A stretch of DNA of 64,000 nucleotides, taken from assembly GCA_963921425.1 (NCBI GenBank), contig OY992840.1:8124501-8188500 (forward strand). Reading direction: 5' to 3'. Every line of letters starts with the position of its first letter. The stretch's first letter is position 1. Both the position numbers and the translations under genes were made by a program. The notes below the pieces were generated by a model that saw nothing but the letters and a program-made list of their open reading frames with translations, ran no database searches and was not told the origin of the DNA. Origin of the DNA: Dryas octopetala (lineage: Eukaryota; Streptophyta; Magnoliopsida; Rosales; Rosaceae). Positions 1 through 11,229 of this stretch are shown in pieces.

Positions 1-749
1 GTCGTCAGAAAAGTCGGCAATATTCAAACGCAACCCGGCTAAATTCTCCTTTAACCAATTGATGCGCTCTTCAGCAAGTTCAATTAGTTCGCGATTATTG
101 TCGAGAGCTACAAAACCAAAGAGTCAATATTGATAAAATCACATCAATAATAATATGATGAGTGCAATTAATGAAATTTGGGTATACCCGGTGTAACGGA
201 AAATGCTGAAGGAATCCTGATATGGGAGACTTCAGGAGCTGCCCAATTTCCCGTAATAAGAAGAGGGCGCTTCTTCCAATCCTTACAGAAAGCAGGCTTA
301 TTTCGAAAAAAGACACAACCGGGGGGAGTAGCAAAATGAAAATATTTATGCTCATGTCTCACTTTCGCACAACTATGAAAGTGGAAAAAATCCTTAAAAC
401 CAACAGAGACACCACGCTTGAAACCAAAACCAAGAAGAGCCGAAAGCATGTGATATGCATTGGGATTTAGTTGCATAGAAGCTAAGCCCAATGAGTTCAA
501 GGCCAAATGAAATAGGGGGTGAAGTGGGAACCTAATACGCTGCAAATGACTAGGGGATAGGACTATGGAATTCTCCGGCAATCCCCTACCCGAATAAATA
601 TCGGACCCGTTAGGCAAGGGGCTAATAACAACATCATTAGGAACTTTGCCCAATTCCCGGGCATGAGCAATATCTTCTTTGGAAGGTTTCCAAAGAATAG
701 GCCTTCCCCTAGAAACTTCATCGTTTTTCGCTTTTGAACCTTTAGCCAT
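1..749 (-). mobile_element. Gypsy-type retroelement fossil, gag-like region, cut by the left window edge
   Basis: The minus strand from 749 to the left edge encodes a protein resembling the plant 'putative gypsy-type transposon' domain. It starts MAKGSKAKNDE, then has a conserved block with FPLHP, LNPNAYHML and GFGFKRGV, an F-rich stretch and a KDWKKRP segment. A charged, coiled-coil-like coding stretch lies at the very edge (about 1-110). No reverse transcriptase, integrase or LTR is in view, so only the 5' part of an old element is represented. The flank at 794-1232 is repeated at 10141-10404, which suggests that it belongs to the element's untranslated part. Family assignment is from motif memory, not a search. 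Confidence 0.5.
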
Positions 750-793
750 GAAACTGAATCTAAAACAAGGTATATGGAAGACTTAATTACCAA

Positions 794-1232
794 GTCAACA
801 GCGTGGTCTCCACCACCAGAGCAGGGCCAGAACCGCACTACGACCTCGTTGTTGCTTGACAGACCCACATGGAGGCGGTCGGAGCAGCGGGAGCGGCTAA
901 ACAACGACACTGCCGGTCTGGTCTGGTATGAACAGAAGAAAGCCAGAGGACCAGGGGAGAGTGTTAAGACTTCTTTTTCTGAAATTTCAAAGTCAATAGA
1001 CTCAAAATAAAAGGGAAATGTGGGTATAGCGGAGTTTTCTTTTTGAGACATATTTTATAATTAGTAATATTTGACAACTTTTTTGTTTTTGGTGAACAAT
1101 ATGTGACAACTTTTTAATAAAAAAAAAAAGAAGAAGAAGAAAAGTTCAAATAACAGGAGTAATCCCAACAATCAGATATAAGATATGGGTTTTCACTATA
1201 ATGCAACTAGAACATGCTTCGAAGCTAAAACA
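794..1232. repeat. Dispersed repeat, copy A (partner at 10141-10404)
   Basis: Both copies open with gtcaacagcgtggtctccac and end around gcttcgaagctaaaaca. They share the stretch with tatagcggagttttcttttt and the A-rich block that follows. Copy B lacks about 175 bp of the middle. Copy A adjoins the gypsy-type fossil, so the pair is probably retroelement-derived. Confidence 0.7.
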
Positions 1233-1959
1233 AGCAGTCAAGCACCATACATGTTATCATATTATGGGTAGAATGTTTTGGTAATGTATGCATCTACATT
1301 AATGCAATGCATTTTCATGGTTTATGAAAATTAATATTTTCTAGAGAGCTAGGCTTTTCAGACGCACTAACACTCAATGGGTGTTACTTATCATTACATA
1401 GAAGGTGTTTGATGTAGGTTTGCTGAATTGGATAGTAATGTAAGATTTTGATAAACACCATGTAATGTAAGAATTAAAAAAAAAAAAAAAAAAAGAGTTT
1501 ATCCAAGTGAAATGTCACGGAAGTTTCAATTGAGTCAGGTTTAGGTATAAGCTCCTGGTTGGTCGGAAGCCAACCAATGCCTATGTGGTTGTGAGGAGCC
1601 AGCATCCCATTATTTATACATGCCAATATATGCAGGCATGCCGACAAAACTTTCAACATGTAGGCATGTATGTCAAGCCGCCTTGAATATGTTTGAGGCT
1701 ATATAAGGATATAAATATATTTATATTTGGATATATAAATCTTAACTGAGAGAGTATTCGGGTGATGTATACCTCATTTTATGTATAATGAGGTATTACT
1801 TGTTGGACCATTTTGCAGTATAGTTTGATAATCAAAACATATTTATGTTCTAAGACTCTATATAAGGATCATTCCTGTGAAAAATTAGATAAATCTAAAA
1901 GAGAAGAAGGAGGAGACCGAGAACATAAATAGTTAAAGAAAGGGAAAAAGAAAGTTAGA
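1233..1959. other. Intergenic, no gene seen
   Basis: AT-rich spacer with an A-run near 1475-1494 and a small palindrome near 1765-1797 (tacctcat/atgaggta). No coding pattern on either strand. Confidence 0.5.
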
Positions 1960-1969
1960 GTGTCACGTC

Positions 1970-2445
1970 GAGAAAGTCTTGGGTGGGGCTGGAATGCCAC
2001 TCACCTAATGAGACTTCCTTTAATTTTTTGACACATGTTATATTTTTATCCAGCTGGACAACAGACCTTGCCTTCGTCTCTCCCCTCTCTCGTTCTCTTC
2101 ATCAACACCACCACCCAACACAACCCAGCACACCCCCACCACCCGCCGCCGGCCTTGCTTCCCCTTCTCTCTCCTCTCCCCTTTTTTTTTCCTCTTGCTT
2201 TCTCTCTTTGCTCACTCACTCTCTCCGATCTGGGTGGGGGTTGGCTGAAATGGGGCTGGGCGGGGAGGGGATGGGGCTGGGTTTAAATAGTTTCAATCAT
2301 CTATTAAACTCCCTTTGGAAGATGCCATTGACCCAACTCTGTTTTTCAATATTTTTGTGGAGGGTGGTGGGGGTGTGCTGCCGTGCTAGGTCTGGGTTGT
2401 GTTAGGGTGTGTTGGCCTGGCCTGTTAGGTGGTGGTGTTGAAGAG

Positions 2446-2485
<40 letters not shown>

Positions 2486-2575
2486 GTCCAGCTGGACAAA
2501 ATCATGACAGATGTTAAAAAATGAAAGGGAGTCTCATTAGGTGAGTGGCATTCCAGCCCCACCGAAGACTCTCTC
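1970..2575. mobile_element. Non-autonomous Mutator-like element (MULE) with long TIRs
   Basis: The ends are inverted copies. The left end reads gagaaagtcttgggtggggc and the complement of the right end reads gagagagtcttcggtggggc. Pairing continues through the ccagctggacaa motif and more loosely to about 2135 and 2408, so each TIR is roughly 100-180 bp. A perfect 10-bp direct repeat, gtgtcacgtc, flanks it at 1960-1969 and 2576-2585. Long TIRs with a 9-11 bp target-site duplication are the mark of Mutator-like elements. The core has pyrimidine-rich, gene-leader-like sequence and a GA microsatellite near 2449-2481. No transposase is present, so it depends on another element for movement. Confidence 0.8.
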
Positions 2576-2585
2576 GTGTCACGTC

Positions 2586-3264
2586 TTAAATCTCGAGCAC
2601 GTACGTCACGTACTTTAAGGATTTTAAGAGTATAACGCTCAATAGTCCCATATTGTATTCCTAAATTCCTTAAAATATGTAAACGTTTTTATAATTTAAA
2701 ACCATGTTTGATTAAAAGATAATTTAGCGGTGGAAACTATCATTTAAATTAATAGAATTAATGAACCAAATAAATACAATAATCATTTATCAATTCAACT
2801 AGGGTCCCACTACCTTGTCCTCCATGCTGGCTCTTCCATTCAATTACTCTGCAAAAAGTTGGAATGGCCATCCATGGCGGAGCCAATTAAGGCTCAGGGT
2901 AAAACTGTACACCTGTTGATAAATGGGCTATAGTTGGACTTTTTTGTTTGGGCTACTATGGGCGTACCACCAATCTTAGGCTTCAATGGGCCCATGTTGG
3001 AATTTTAACTTGATTTATTGCAATGTGTTTTCTGGCCCAATCTATTCTTCATAATACGATTGTTCGGCTGAGTAGGAACCAAACTCAGCCAAGATTATTT
3101 TCTTGCCTAGTAATTCCAGGACTTCACTGGTCTAGTTGCGTGAGGATGGTGTGTTCAAACTCAAAAGTTAAGATCGTGGGATTCAAGTGTAATGGATTGA
3201 GATAGAAGCAAAACACCGTAAAAACAAAAGTAAATTGAATCTGTTGTGGGCTTGGTTGGTAAAC
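2586..3264. other. Intergenic, no gene seen
   Basis: Unremarkable AT-rich sequence. A stretch near 2875-3000 has a ggcggagcc motif and repeated 'gggc' words, perhaps an old transposon scrap. No coding evidence. Confidence 0.45.
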
Positions 3265-3456
3265 AGTAATGCGCGCTACACTTACCACATTTTTATACCA
3301 CAATTTTATACCATTTTACATGACATTTATACATTGGACATTATAAATTAAAAAATAAAACCTAAAAAAAAAAAAATACCCTTCGAGTAAAGTAATGACA
3401 CATCAAATAAGATACAAATGTGAAAAAAAAAAAATGTAAGACAATTAGCATTATTG
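3265..3456 (+). mobile_element. MITE-like element, family M1, copy 1
   Basis: It starts agtaatgc...ctacacttaccacattttt and ends ttagcattatt. The ends are inverted relative to each other, as in copies at 19630-19810 and 32738-32926. The shared core has tatacattgga followed by A-rich sequence. The right end of this copy has decayed. The target duplication could not be read with confidence, so the superfamily is open. Confidence 0.55.
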
Positions 3457-4818
3457 ACCAAGTAAAACAACGATGTTTCCTTGGCAGAGCTGTGACAAAA
3501 CAAAGTATATATAAACAAACAAAGACCTAAAAACGGCAAATAACAACGAGATTGAGTTTTCTCAGAGCAATATAGGTATTTTATGGGAAAGTTGAAATCC
3601 TTTTTTCTTCTCTTGAAATGCGCTTTTATAGGCATGATGCTTAACCAGCAAGTTTGCTGTTGGTGAACGGTTGCCACATGATTATAATTTAATTGAATGA
3701 AAAATGAATTGGCGGACCAAAGTAAGAATGACAATATAATTCTAGAACCATCACTATGATTAACCCTTCAATGTAAATATTATGTTGTACAAATTAATAA
3801 CGCCAATTTTTATTATGTTGTACAAAAATTAAAGTTGTTAGTGGGTCACTACCACTACTCCATTATCCCTCAATAAAGACTGATTTTAGGCAGTCTCCAA
3901 TTATATTTTACGCATGGATTTTCGATCTCTAATTATCATTTTGGCTCAGATTTATTGACAGTGTCACACATTGGGGTTCCTATTGTTTTAACCTCACAAA
4001 AAAAAAATCCGTGCCTTAATTTATGTTGGGTCCCACAGATCAATTGGCTTCCTTCAAGCCAATGAAGCTGATTGTCACTTCTAACAATGAGGTATGGTTT
4101 ATTAATCGTGCTTTGCATCAATATTAAATTTATAAAATATGTAAGCATAAAATTGTTTTGATTTATGGGATTTTATCTGTTCGACCTTAATCTCTTGAAG
4201 AGAAAATTAAACAATACATAAATTACAATTTCCATTAAGAAATTATAATAGCTAGGACTCCTACATGGGTCATACTTTCTTGCAAACCAAATGAACAACA
4301 AGCAAGCCAGTGGGAGAAGAAGACGACAAGTAAAAAACGTTGTGTGTGGGTTTTGAAAAAATTAAAAAATTAAAAAACCTAAAATGAGGCTAGCTAACGT
4401 GGCTTAAAATCAAGCCACTAGAATGTTTGGATGGTTCATACTTAACCAAAGGCACAAAACAGTACCCTTGGTAACAACAGTCATATCAAAATATTCGTCA
4501 AAGTTTGTATCCAAACCTTTCTAAGCTAGGCCGATCCCAGTGAAGAACATCATACTCACGAGACTGGAGCCATCCGAACCAAAAGGATCAGCAGATCAAG
4601 TCTGATCCCAGATGCATTGCTCATTCAGAGGCTCGGGATTGCGCTCAGCATCGGCATCGGCTCATGCTCAACACGCTCGCGTTCTGCTGTTCGTTTTGGT
4701 TCCCTCGATCGGCCTGCACGGGATCAGAGGACCGGATCAGCAGATCAGCTGGCCTTACTTTCAAAGGAAGCAATTGGGATGAAACTGTGTCTGCATGCTG
4801 TTGCCGTTTGGATTTGAC
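3457..4818. other. Intergenic / upstream region of the membrane protein gene
   Basis: 3457-4500 is AT-rich with no gene seen. 4560-4790 is richer in GC and in ggatcag/gatcag words, and leads into the TATA box at 4819. It may contain distal promoter sequence. Confidence 0.35.
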
Positions 4819-4830
4819 TATAAATATATA
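4819..4830 (+). promoter_or_regulatory. TATA box of the 4906 gene
   Basis: tataaatatata lies 75 bp upstream of the chosen ATG, followed by a CT-rich leader (ctctctttctctccccc), the usual arrangement of a plant core promoter. Confidence 0.6.
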
Positions 4831-4905
4831 TCCAGTACTCTCTTCTTCATTTCCAAACCACCACTTAAACTCTCTCTTTCTCTCCCCCAAAGAGTAGACA
4901 ACAAA

Positions 4906-5463
4906 ATGCCGTGTATTGATCTGAGGTATGTGATCCTCGTCGCAATGAACCTGCTCAAGTTTGAACCATGGGTTTGGGATCCTTTCCACACAATCGGCGA
5001 ACCCGGTTGGATGAAGATATGCCTTCTTGCCATGCTCTTTCTGGTTTTTCCATTCATCCCCATCCAAATCCATGTCCCTCTAATCACTCCTTCACTACTA
5101 CCCATACAATTTGGACAACTTTCTGCCCCTTTAGCTGTTGCACTAATGGCTGCTGCGCTTGTCCTCCCTCGAGCTCTCGTCTGGTATGCATTTCCCATTA
5201 TCATCATTATCTCCTCCTGCTTCACTCTGCCCAAACGCTTTGTCAACTGGTTCTATAGTCTTCTTACTGCTGTTCCAGTTCTTAACATTACAATACGGCC
5301 AACCATTCATATTGGTTGGCAAGTTTTACAAGCACCACAAGGTCCACAACCCGCAGAAATATTTGAAGCCATATTTGAGCATCGGAACCCACCAGCGCTG
5401 GAGCTGATCAGAGTTGGTGATCATGCCATTCAAGATGTTGAAGTTGAAGCCGGACTGGTCTAA
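4906..5463 (+). CDS. Unnamed multi-pass membrane protein, paralogue 1
   Basis: A 185-residue single-exon protein starting MPCIDLRYVIL. An upstream in-frame ATG at 4795 lies before the TATA box. The paralogue at 7526-8140 aligns only from this M, so I start here. Hydrophobic segments lie at about 37-58 (MKICLLAMLFLVFPFIPI), 72-88, 91-107 (WYAFPIIIIISSCF) and 112-130. Conserved blocks shared with the paralogue are WDPFHT, FGQLSAPLA, ALMAAALV, WYAFPI and RFVNW. The C-terminal 45 residues are acidic and hydrophilic. I recognise no named family and assign no function; it should sit in a membrane. It converges with its paralogue. Confidence 0.65.
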   Translation: MPCIDLRYVILVAMNLLKFEPWVWDPFHTIGEPGWMKICLLAMLFLVFPFIPIQIHVPLITPSLLPIQFGQLSAPLAVALMAAALVLPRALVWYAFPIIIIISSCFTLPKRFVNWFYSLLTAVPVLNITIRPTIHIGWQVLQAPQGPQPAEIFEAIFEHRNPPALELIRVGDHAIQDVEVEAGLV

Positions 5464-7525
5464 ATCTGTACTACTTACTACTTAATTATGGGTTGAAATT
5501 AAGCACTACGTACCGTTTGATCTAGTACTACTCATCTTCATTTTGTGTTCATCATATATATATGTCGTTGCTATATACCTTCTGGTTTAGGATTTAGGGT
5601 TACAACAATACAACGTACATGTATTTTGTAATTTTATATTACATATATGTGAAAAATATATTGTATATATTGATCAGTGAATTATGTTATGCTACAACTT
5701 ACAAGAATGGATTAAAGTCTTTATAATTAATTTGATCGAGGTCACAGCAAGGATTTCTCACAATTCTAATACTTACCATGCACATCTGATATACATAGAC
5801 AACATCGCACAGTCTGAGCTGATTGTTGCAGTCTCCGGGTTTGCTTTCCCATTTCTGTATCCCCGTAATTGGTTTTGGTTTGGCTGGGTTCTACCTATCT
5901 GGGCCTCTCCTTCTTTATTGATCGATGTTTTTCTATTGCGTGGTGGTAGCCTCCTTGAGAAGAATACATGCATGTTAAAGAGTCTCATCTCAATTTTACT
6001 AGATGCATTCTGGCAATATTGTATGGTTGAAGGATTTAACTTATTTTTATGAGTTATGAATTGTATATGTTAATTTTAAGAGTGTATTTGGTATCTGTTT
6101 AAAATTCCAATTAGAATAGAATCAATTATAAGTTGGACTGTCGTTCTAAAAATTCCATGCAATAGGGCACAAACCCTCCGTTAGGAATTTAGACATGACA
6201 TTCTTAATTGATCTAAACGTTCTAAAAAAATTGATCTATACATTATGAGGAGTTTAATCAGGCTAATACGTGGCTACATGTGTTTGTGCAAAACGGAGAT
6301 CCATGATTGATCAAGTGGCAGTGATACGGTTTCTTAATTGCGAGTTTTTATTTCTGTTTACTAGGGCACTCTTGCTATGGATGCTATTTTTTTTATTATA
6401 GCTGGTCATAGTCGTACCTAATGTATATCGACCATTTGAGTTATTGTTATTTATGAGTTTTTATGCATGTTTACCATACATTACTGCAACTGATGTATTA
6501 AATCGATTTTGTGGAAATGTTTTGGGATTTGAAAATCAATATTTCACAGGGAAATGTTTTTAAAGGTTTTTGAAACCTAGCAGGGTCCCTTGAGCGAAGC
6601 AATGATCATATGAGATGCTTACCCCCTACTTTCTTTGTTTGTTTAATTTGTTTCTACCCTATTGCTTATGCAGATTTACCTCTTGGAGGAGATCTTGACT
6701 GAAAGGGTGCGCAGCTTGGATTCTCTTGTCGGGTGTCTCAAAGTCTCTATTGTTATGTCTTTTGCTATCTCAGTGGTTCTTACTTTCCCATGTGCGTTTT
6801 ATATAGGAACCCATTTTGGAACAATGTTATTTTGTTTTACTCATTTTGTAACTTTTGTAGGTTTTACTTATACTTTGGTAATTCCCTTTTTGGGGTGTTG
6901 ATTTAATTATTCCACCTTAGCGGGTTGGTTAATTTTTATTTTGATTACTTATTTATTTTGATCTTATTATTTCCTTAAAGATCATGTTGTATAATAAGTA
7001 CTCTGATCCAACCCGATCCATTTAAGTACAAAAAGTTCAACCCTTCCTGAGCGTCTTGGGGGATTAAGGCAAGTGGTTTGTCATTGATCTCTCGGGGTTC
7101 TCAAGAAAGGTGCCTCTGTCGCATACCCAAGATTCGGGGTGTGACATCAATACAAATATTTTTCTTTTTGTTTATTTATTATTTTCTCTTCCAGGGAGTT
7201 ATATGCAACAATTTTAAACCTCAGGAGGTGTATGTATAATTTTTGAAACTCAGGGGGTGTAAGTGTAAATAACGCAAGAAAAGCTGGGTAAACTTGTGAG
7301 ATAAAAATAAGAAGTTGCTTATAATATATTCATCACTTTTAATCATATATGAATCCTGTAGCATAACATATCAAGGTTTGCACATAACATGTAAACATAT
7401 ATCAAACAAATTAAATATAATGTTTAACCCAAAAACAAAAGGTACAGATCAACATATGAAAAAATAGAGAAATAGTGGTACACGTAATAACATATTGACA
7501 AAAAAGTATAGTATTAATTTAGATT
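5464..7525. other. Spacer between convergent paralogues
   Basis: Contains the presumed 3'UTRs of both genes. The short open frames at 5684-6052 and 6662-6901 lack codon character or family motifs. Around 7020-7145 a segment ends in cggggtgtgaca, like the end of a decayed LTR. 7190-7265 carries two similar words (cctcaggaggtgta, ctcagggggtgtaa) common in plant repeats. Confidence 0.4.
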
Positions 7526-8140
7526 TTAGACTAGTACTACTCCAGCTGCAGCTTCAAGATCTTGATCATCTAAATAATCAGTACCTAATTCCTGTACTAG
7601 TAGAGCTTGTGGGTTCCGGAACTGATCACCAATAGGTTCAATTTCTGGGGTCTGTGGGCTCTGTGGCCCAATTCGAAAGGCTTGCCAACCCACAATGGTT
7701 GCCCTTATCATAACGTTAAGAACTGGAATAGTGGTAAGCACAGCATGTAACCAATTCACAAAGCGTATGAGTAGACTGAAGCAAGAGGAGATAATGACGA
7801 AAATGGGGAAGGCATACCAGAAGAGAGGTTGTGGGAAGACAAGCGCAGCAGCCATGAGTGCAAAAGCTAAGGGGGCAGACAGTTGTCCAAATTGTAGGAG
7901 GAATATGTGGGCTGCACTAGTAGTTGGTATTGAATGAGTAGTGGTGACAAGTGGGAGTGGGATTTTGATGGAGATGAAGGGAAACACCAGAAACAGAATG
8001 AGAAGCAGACATAGCTTCATCCAAGTGGGATGGCCAAGCCCAATCAATGTGTGGAATGGATCCCAACCTCCACCTACTTTATATTTCAAAGTGTTTATTG
8101 CAAGCAGGATTGCATATCGAAATTCCGCATAGTACTGCAT
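7526..8140 (-). CDS. Unnamed multi-pass membrane protein, paralogue 2
   Basis: A 204-residue protein starting MQYYAEFRYAILLAINTLKY. The open frame extends 63 codons upstream, to 8329, through a G/C-homopolymeric stretch that looks like leader, so I start at the M that aligns with paralogue 1. Hydrophobic segments lie at about 41-62 (MKLCLLLILFLVFPFISI), 85-104, 107-123 and 127-146. It shares WDPFHT, FGQLSAPLA, ALMAAALV, WYAFPI and RFVNW with the gene at 4906, and has an extra Ser/Thr-rich loop (about 66-78) and a GGG insertion. A possible TATA (ctatatga, complement of 8194-8201) lies about 55 bp upstream. Function unknown. Confidence 0.65.
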   Translation of the reverse strand: MQYYAEFRYAILLAINTLKYKVGGGWDPFHTLIGLGHPTWMKLCLLLILFLVFPFISIKIPLPLVTTTHSIPTTSAAHIFLLQFGQLSAPLAFALMAAALVFPQPLFWYAFPIFVIISSCFSLLIRFVNWLHAVLTTIPVLNVMIRATIVGWQAFRIGPQSPQTPEIEPIGDQFRNPQALLVQELGTDYLDDQDLEAAAGVVLV

Positions 8141-8414
8141 TGCGATCGATATATGTTTGCTTGGGTTTTTGTTGGTGGGTGGGGGGCGAGGGGGTTCATA
8201 TAGGAAATTGCGGGTGGGCCCCCGGGGATTTAATAAGTGAATTAAGGAAAGCGCTGCGAGGGGGAGGGGGGGCGGGGCGGGGCGGGGGAGGTGGGGTAAT
8301 TTTAATTCTTTAATAAGTGAATTAAGCAAAGAACTTGCAATTGGTCAAAAAAAGCAAAGAACTTGCAAGTTGCGAGGCGTCAGTGCGGTTTGGTGTGGAA
8401 AATTCTCCAAAAAA

Positions 8415-9115
8415 ATTAAAATTGGCTTATTTAGAGTTGGTATTATTGTGAAGAAAATAACTGTGAAGTAAAGTTAGTTGTAAAACAAAGTAGTTGAGTG
8501 TTTGGTAAACTATGTTTTCAAAAGTGCTGTGAGTGTAAAAAATAGTATTAAAGTGTTTGGTAAATGTTAATGTAAAAGTGTTGTGACTGTGTATAATTAC
8601 TAAAATGGACATAATGTTAAAAGTGCCTTTCACTTATTTGTTTGGTAAAAATAAAATGTTTTTTTTACTTGCTTTTAAAATTTTTGGCTACAAATTTTTA
8701 TTAGCATTAATTTGTCTAAGAACAACATTATTAAATAAGTATGCCTATTATTTTTTAAGGTATATTATAATTTTAATCGTATAAATAAAATATTATAATT
8801 AATTATCATAATTAAATATCATAATATTATAACTAATAATAGACATATTTTTTAATTTAAAATAAATAAATAAAAATTATAGAAATCAATGAAGGTATTA
8901 TGGGTAAAATAAAATATTCATTGTTGCTGTGATTCACTGCAGCTTTCAAAATCACCTAGAAACCTAATTTCTATTTTTTTATGGGAAGTTGAGAAATGTG
9001 GGGAAAATCAGTTTTTATTTTTTTTTTACCAAACACCAAAACTGCTATAGGTGATTGACAATTGTCATCCATAGCAGCTTTTGGGTCATCCACCGTAATC
9101 TCAAACAGGGCCTTA
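8415..9115 (-). mobile_element. hAT-like non-autonomous element (degenerate), copy 1
   Basis: The right end, read on the minus strand, starts aaggccctgtttgagatta and continues with cagttttggtgtttggtaaa. The left end (ggcttatttagagttgg) is a weak inverted match. The interior shares tttggtaa, gtgagtgtaaaaa and attaaagtgtttggtaaa with 42625-43175, there in the opposite orientation. The terminal style and the repeated 'caaacac/gtgtttgg' words fit hAT-type MITEs. No clean 8-bp target duplication was seen. Confidence 0.45.
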
Positions 9116-9159
9116 CTAGTTTGCTCCATGAAAGGAACTTCAATTTTCACTTTACCCAC

Positions 9160-9895
9160 TAAGGTTTATTTTGTATTACATTACCCCCTGAAAACTAATT
9201 CTCGTGTATCACTTTGTCTACTTCCTATTTTTACAAACTTTAAAAATTAATTAAAAATAGCTCCAGACTCAGAAAAATACAAGGAAAATTTCTACAAACT
9301 CGTCTTGACTAGTTCTAATTTACTATAGGGTAAAATTACCAATGTGCCCTCTAAGATTTTCCAAAAAATTTGGGTAGTCCAAATTTATTTCTAAAAAATT
9401 AAAATAAATTTCCCTCTATAAAAATTCTAAAATTTTCGTAAAGTCTCGATGAATTCTCAAAGATATTTTGGAAATTACCAAAAACCTGATTTAGAGAATT
9501 TTTCCGAGACTTTATGAAAATTCTAGAATTTTTCTAGAATTTATTTTATAGAGGAAATTTATAGGGTAGCAAGTGTTCACAAGAAAGGTAGTGTTATTGT
9601 TTAGAAGACCAACGGTGCAAATTGCGTATTTTTTGGAGTTCGAGAGATTATCCTATGAATTTTCAAAGAGTCTAGAGTATTTTAATTTTCTAGAAATACT
9701 CGGATGAAAAATTGGTAATTTGACTCAATAGTAAATTAGTATTAGTCAAGATGAGTACGTAGGATTTTTAGTATTCTGAGTCCGAAACTATTTTTAATTA
9801 ATTTTAAAAATTTATAAAAATAAAAAATAAAAAAAATGATATACGAGAATTAATTTTAAAAAAATAATATAATACAAAATAAATCTTCAAGAATA
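9160..9895. repeat. Large fold-back (inverted-repeat) element
   Basis: The two halves are inverted copies. The left has gtttattttgtatta, then ctcagaaaaatac, tcgtcttgactagttctaat, then aaattaccaa. The right has ttggtaattt, attagtattagtcaagatga, gtattctgag, then aatacaaaataaa. Pairing runs from both ends to a centre near 9500, so the whole element can form one long hairpin. It has no coding content and sits beside a hAT-like element. Confidence 0.6.
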
Positions 9896-10140
9896 AAGTC
9901 AGAATTAAAATTACTTTCGGGTGAAATAGTAGTAAATATGCCAAAAAAATTATTTGGTGTAGACATGGACACGGCCTATAATATTAGCTGACACACCACT
10001 ATATATATTCATAATTTATTAACAAAACTTGATAATCTGTTAACATTATGTCATCAATAGATAGAGTGCATATCACTGCTTAAACTTGAAAAAAACTTTT
10101 CTCGAATTCAGAACAGTTGTACCAATTGGCCTCCCCCTTT

Positions 10141-10404
10141 GTCAACAGCGTGGTCTCCACCACCAGAGCAGCGCAAGAATTAATACAAATGTGGGGTATA
10201 GCGGAGTTTTCTTTTTGTGAAATATTTTCTAATTAATAATAATTGACAACTTTCTTTTTTGGTGAGCAATATGCCAATATGTGACAACTTTTTAATTAAA
10301 AAAAAGAAAAAAAAAAAAAAAGAAGAAAAGTTGAATACCCATCCCAACAATAAGAGATCGGTTTGCACCGTAATGCAACCAGAACATGCTTCGAAGCTAA
10401 AACA
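10141..10404. repeat. Dispersed repeat, copy B (partner at 794-1232)
   Basis: It matches the 794-1232 sequence end to end but lacks an internal segment of about 175 bp. It is followed directly by LINE-like sequence at 10406. Confidence 0.7.
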
Positions 10405-10405
10405 T

Positions 10406-10647
10406 GTTTTTGGCTCAGGGCTGTGCTTTTTTGGTGGATCTTGGTACTTTGTCTGGGTTTTGATTTGGCTAGAGCTCTTGCTTGTGTTCTTGTGATCTGT
10501 GTGTTTTGATCTTTTTTTTTTTTTTTTTTTCTGTTTTGGGTTTGTTATGTTAGTCGTTGGGTTGTGCCTTTTGGACTTTCCTCTTTGTAAGGTTATGTCC
10601 TTTTGGGCTTCTTAATGAATCAGTTGTTTTCTTGACAAAAAAAAAAA
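10406..10647 (+). mobile_element. 5'-truncated LINE-like 3' end with poly-A tail
   Basis: T/G-rich sequence typical of plant L1 3'UTRs (ggttttgatttggctagagc, a long T run at 10513-10532, cttcttaatgaatcag) ends in an 11-A tail at 10637-10647. The 5' end abuts the dispersed repeat. A short taaaac occurs at both borders, possibly the remains of a target duplication. Confidence 0.4.
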
Positions 10648-11229
10648 TAATTAAAACCAGTGAACTCAAATAATTTCAGAATTGCAATAAAGAAATATAA
10701 AATAAATTTGTTGAAATAAATCAATGGAAATTAATTATGTACTCACAGTACTTAAAAGGAAATTTCCTTAAAGACAATATTTTTACCGCTGCTTTGGTGC
10801 ACACAGTAAATGGGTAAAAGTCTCCCAAGATACAACCGTCTTTCGCTTTGTTAATTTGTACTAAAAAATAACAAAGCTCTAACGAACTAAAAATAAAAGA
10901 ACTTCTTCAAGAGAGAGAGAGCAAGTATGTTTTATGTTTTTTTGAAATATTGGAATTAATCAAATTGGCCAGATTTGATTTCAATTTATAAGCAAGGCTA
11001 GTGTCTGTTCACAACAGACACACTCTATTGAAATGTAGTGTCTATTTAAATAGACACAATCTTCTGATAGGTGGTGTCTGTTGGAAAGAACAAACATGTC
11101 CTTTTAGTTTAAACATTTGTCAAAAAGTCATACTCCTTTGAAAAAGTATAACAATTTAACACGCATAAAACATATTTCAATTATGCTCTTTTGAATGCAA
11201 TTTCTCATTCATCTAAAAACCGTTTTGGA

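Noticed and set aside
563-1051. 162-codon minus-strand frame starting MSQKENSAIPTF
   Set aside because: It overlaps the retroelement gag-like frame in another phase, lacks any recognisable motif, and 794-1051 is a dispersed repeat.
1983-2405. 140-codon plus-strand frame
   Set aside because: It lies wholly inside the MULE and is low-complexity Pro/Ser-rich sequence from CT/CCACC runs.
5684-6901. Several short frames rich in Phe/Leu
   Set aside because: They come from AT-rich DNA. There is no family motif, promoter or relation to the membrane protein genes.
6660-7145. Possible decayed LTR ending gggtgtgaca
   Set aside because: Only the terminal word is suggestive. No matching start or target duplication could be found.
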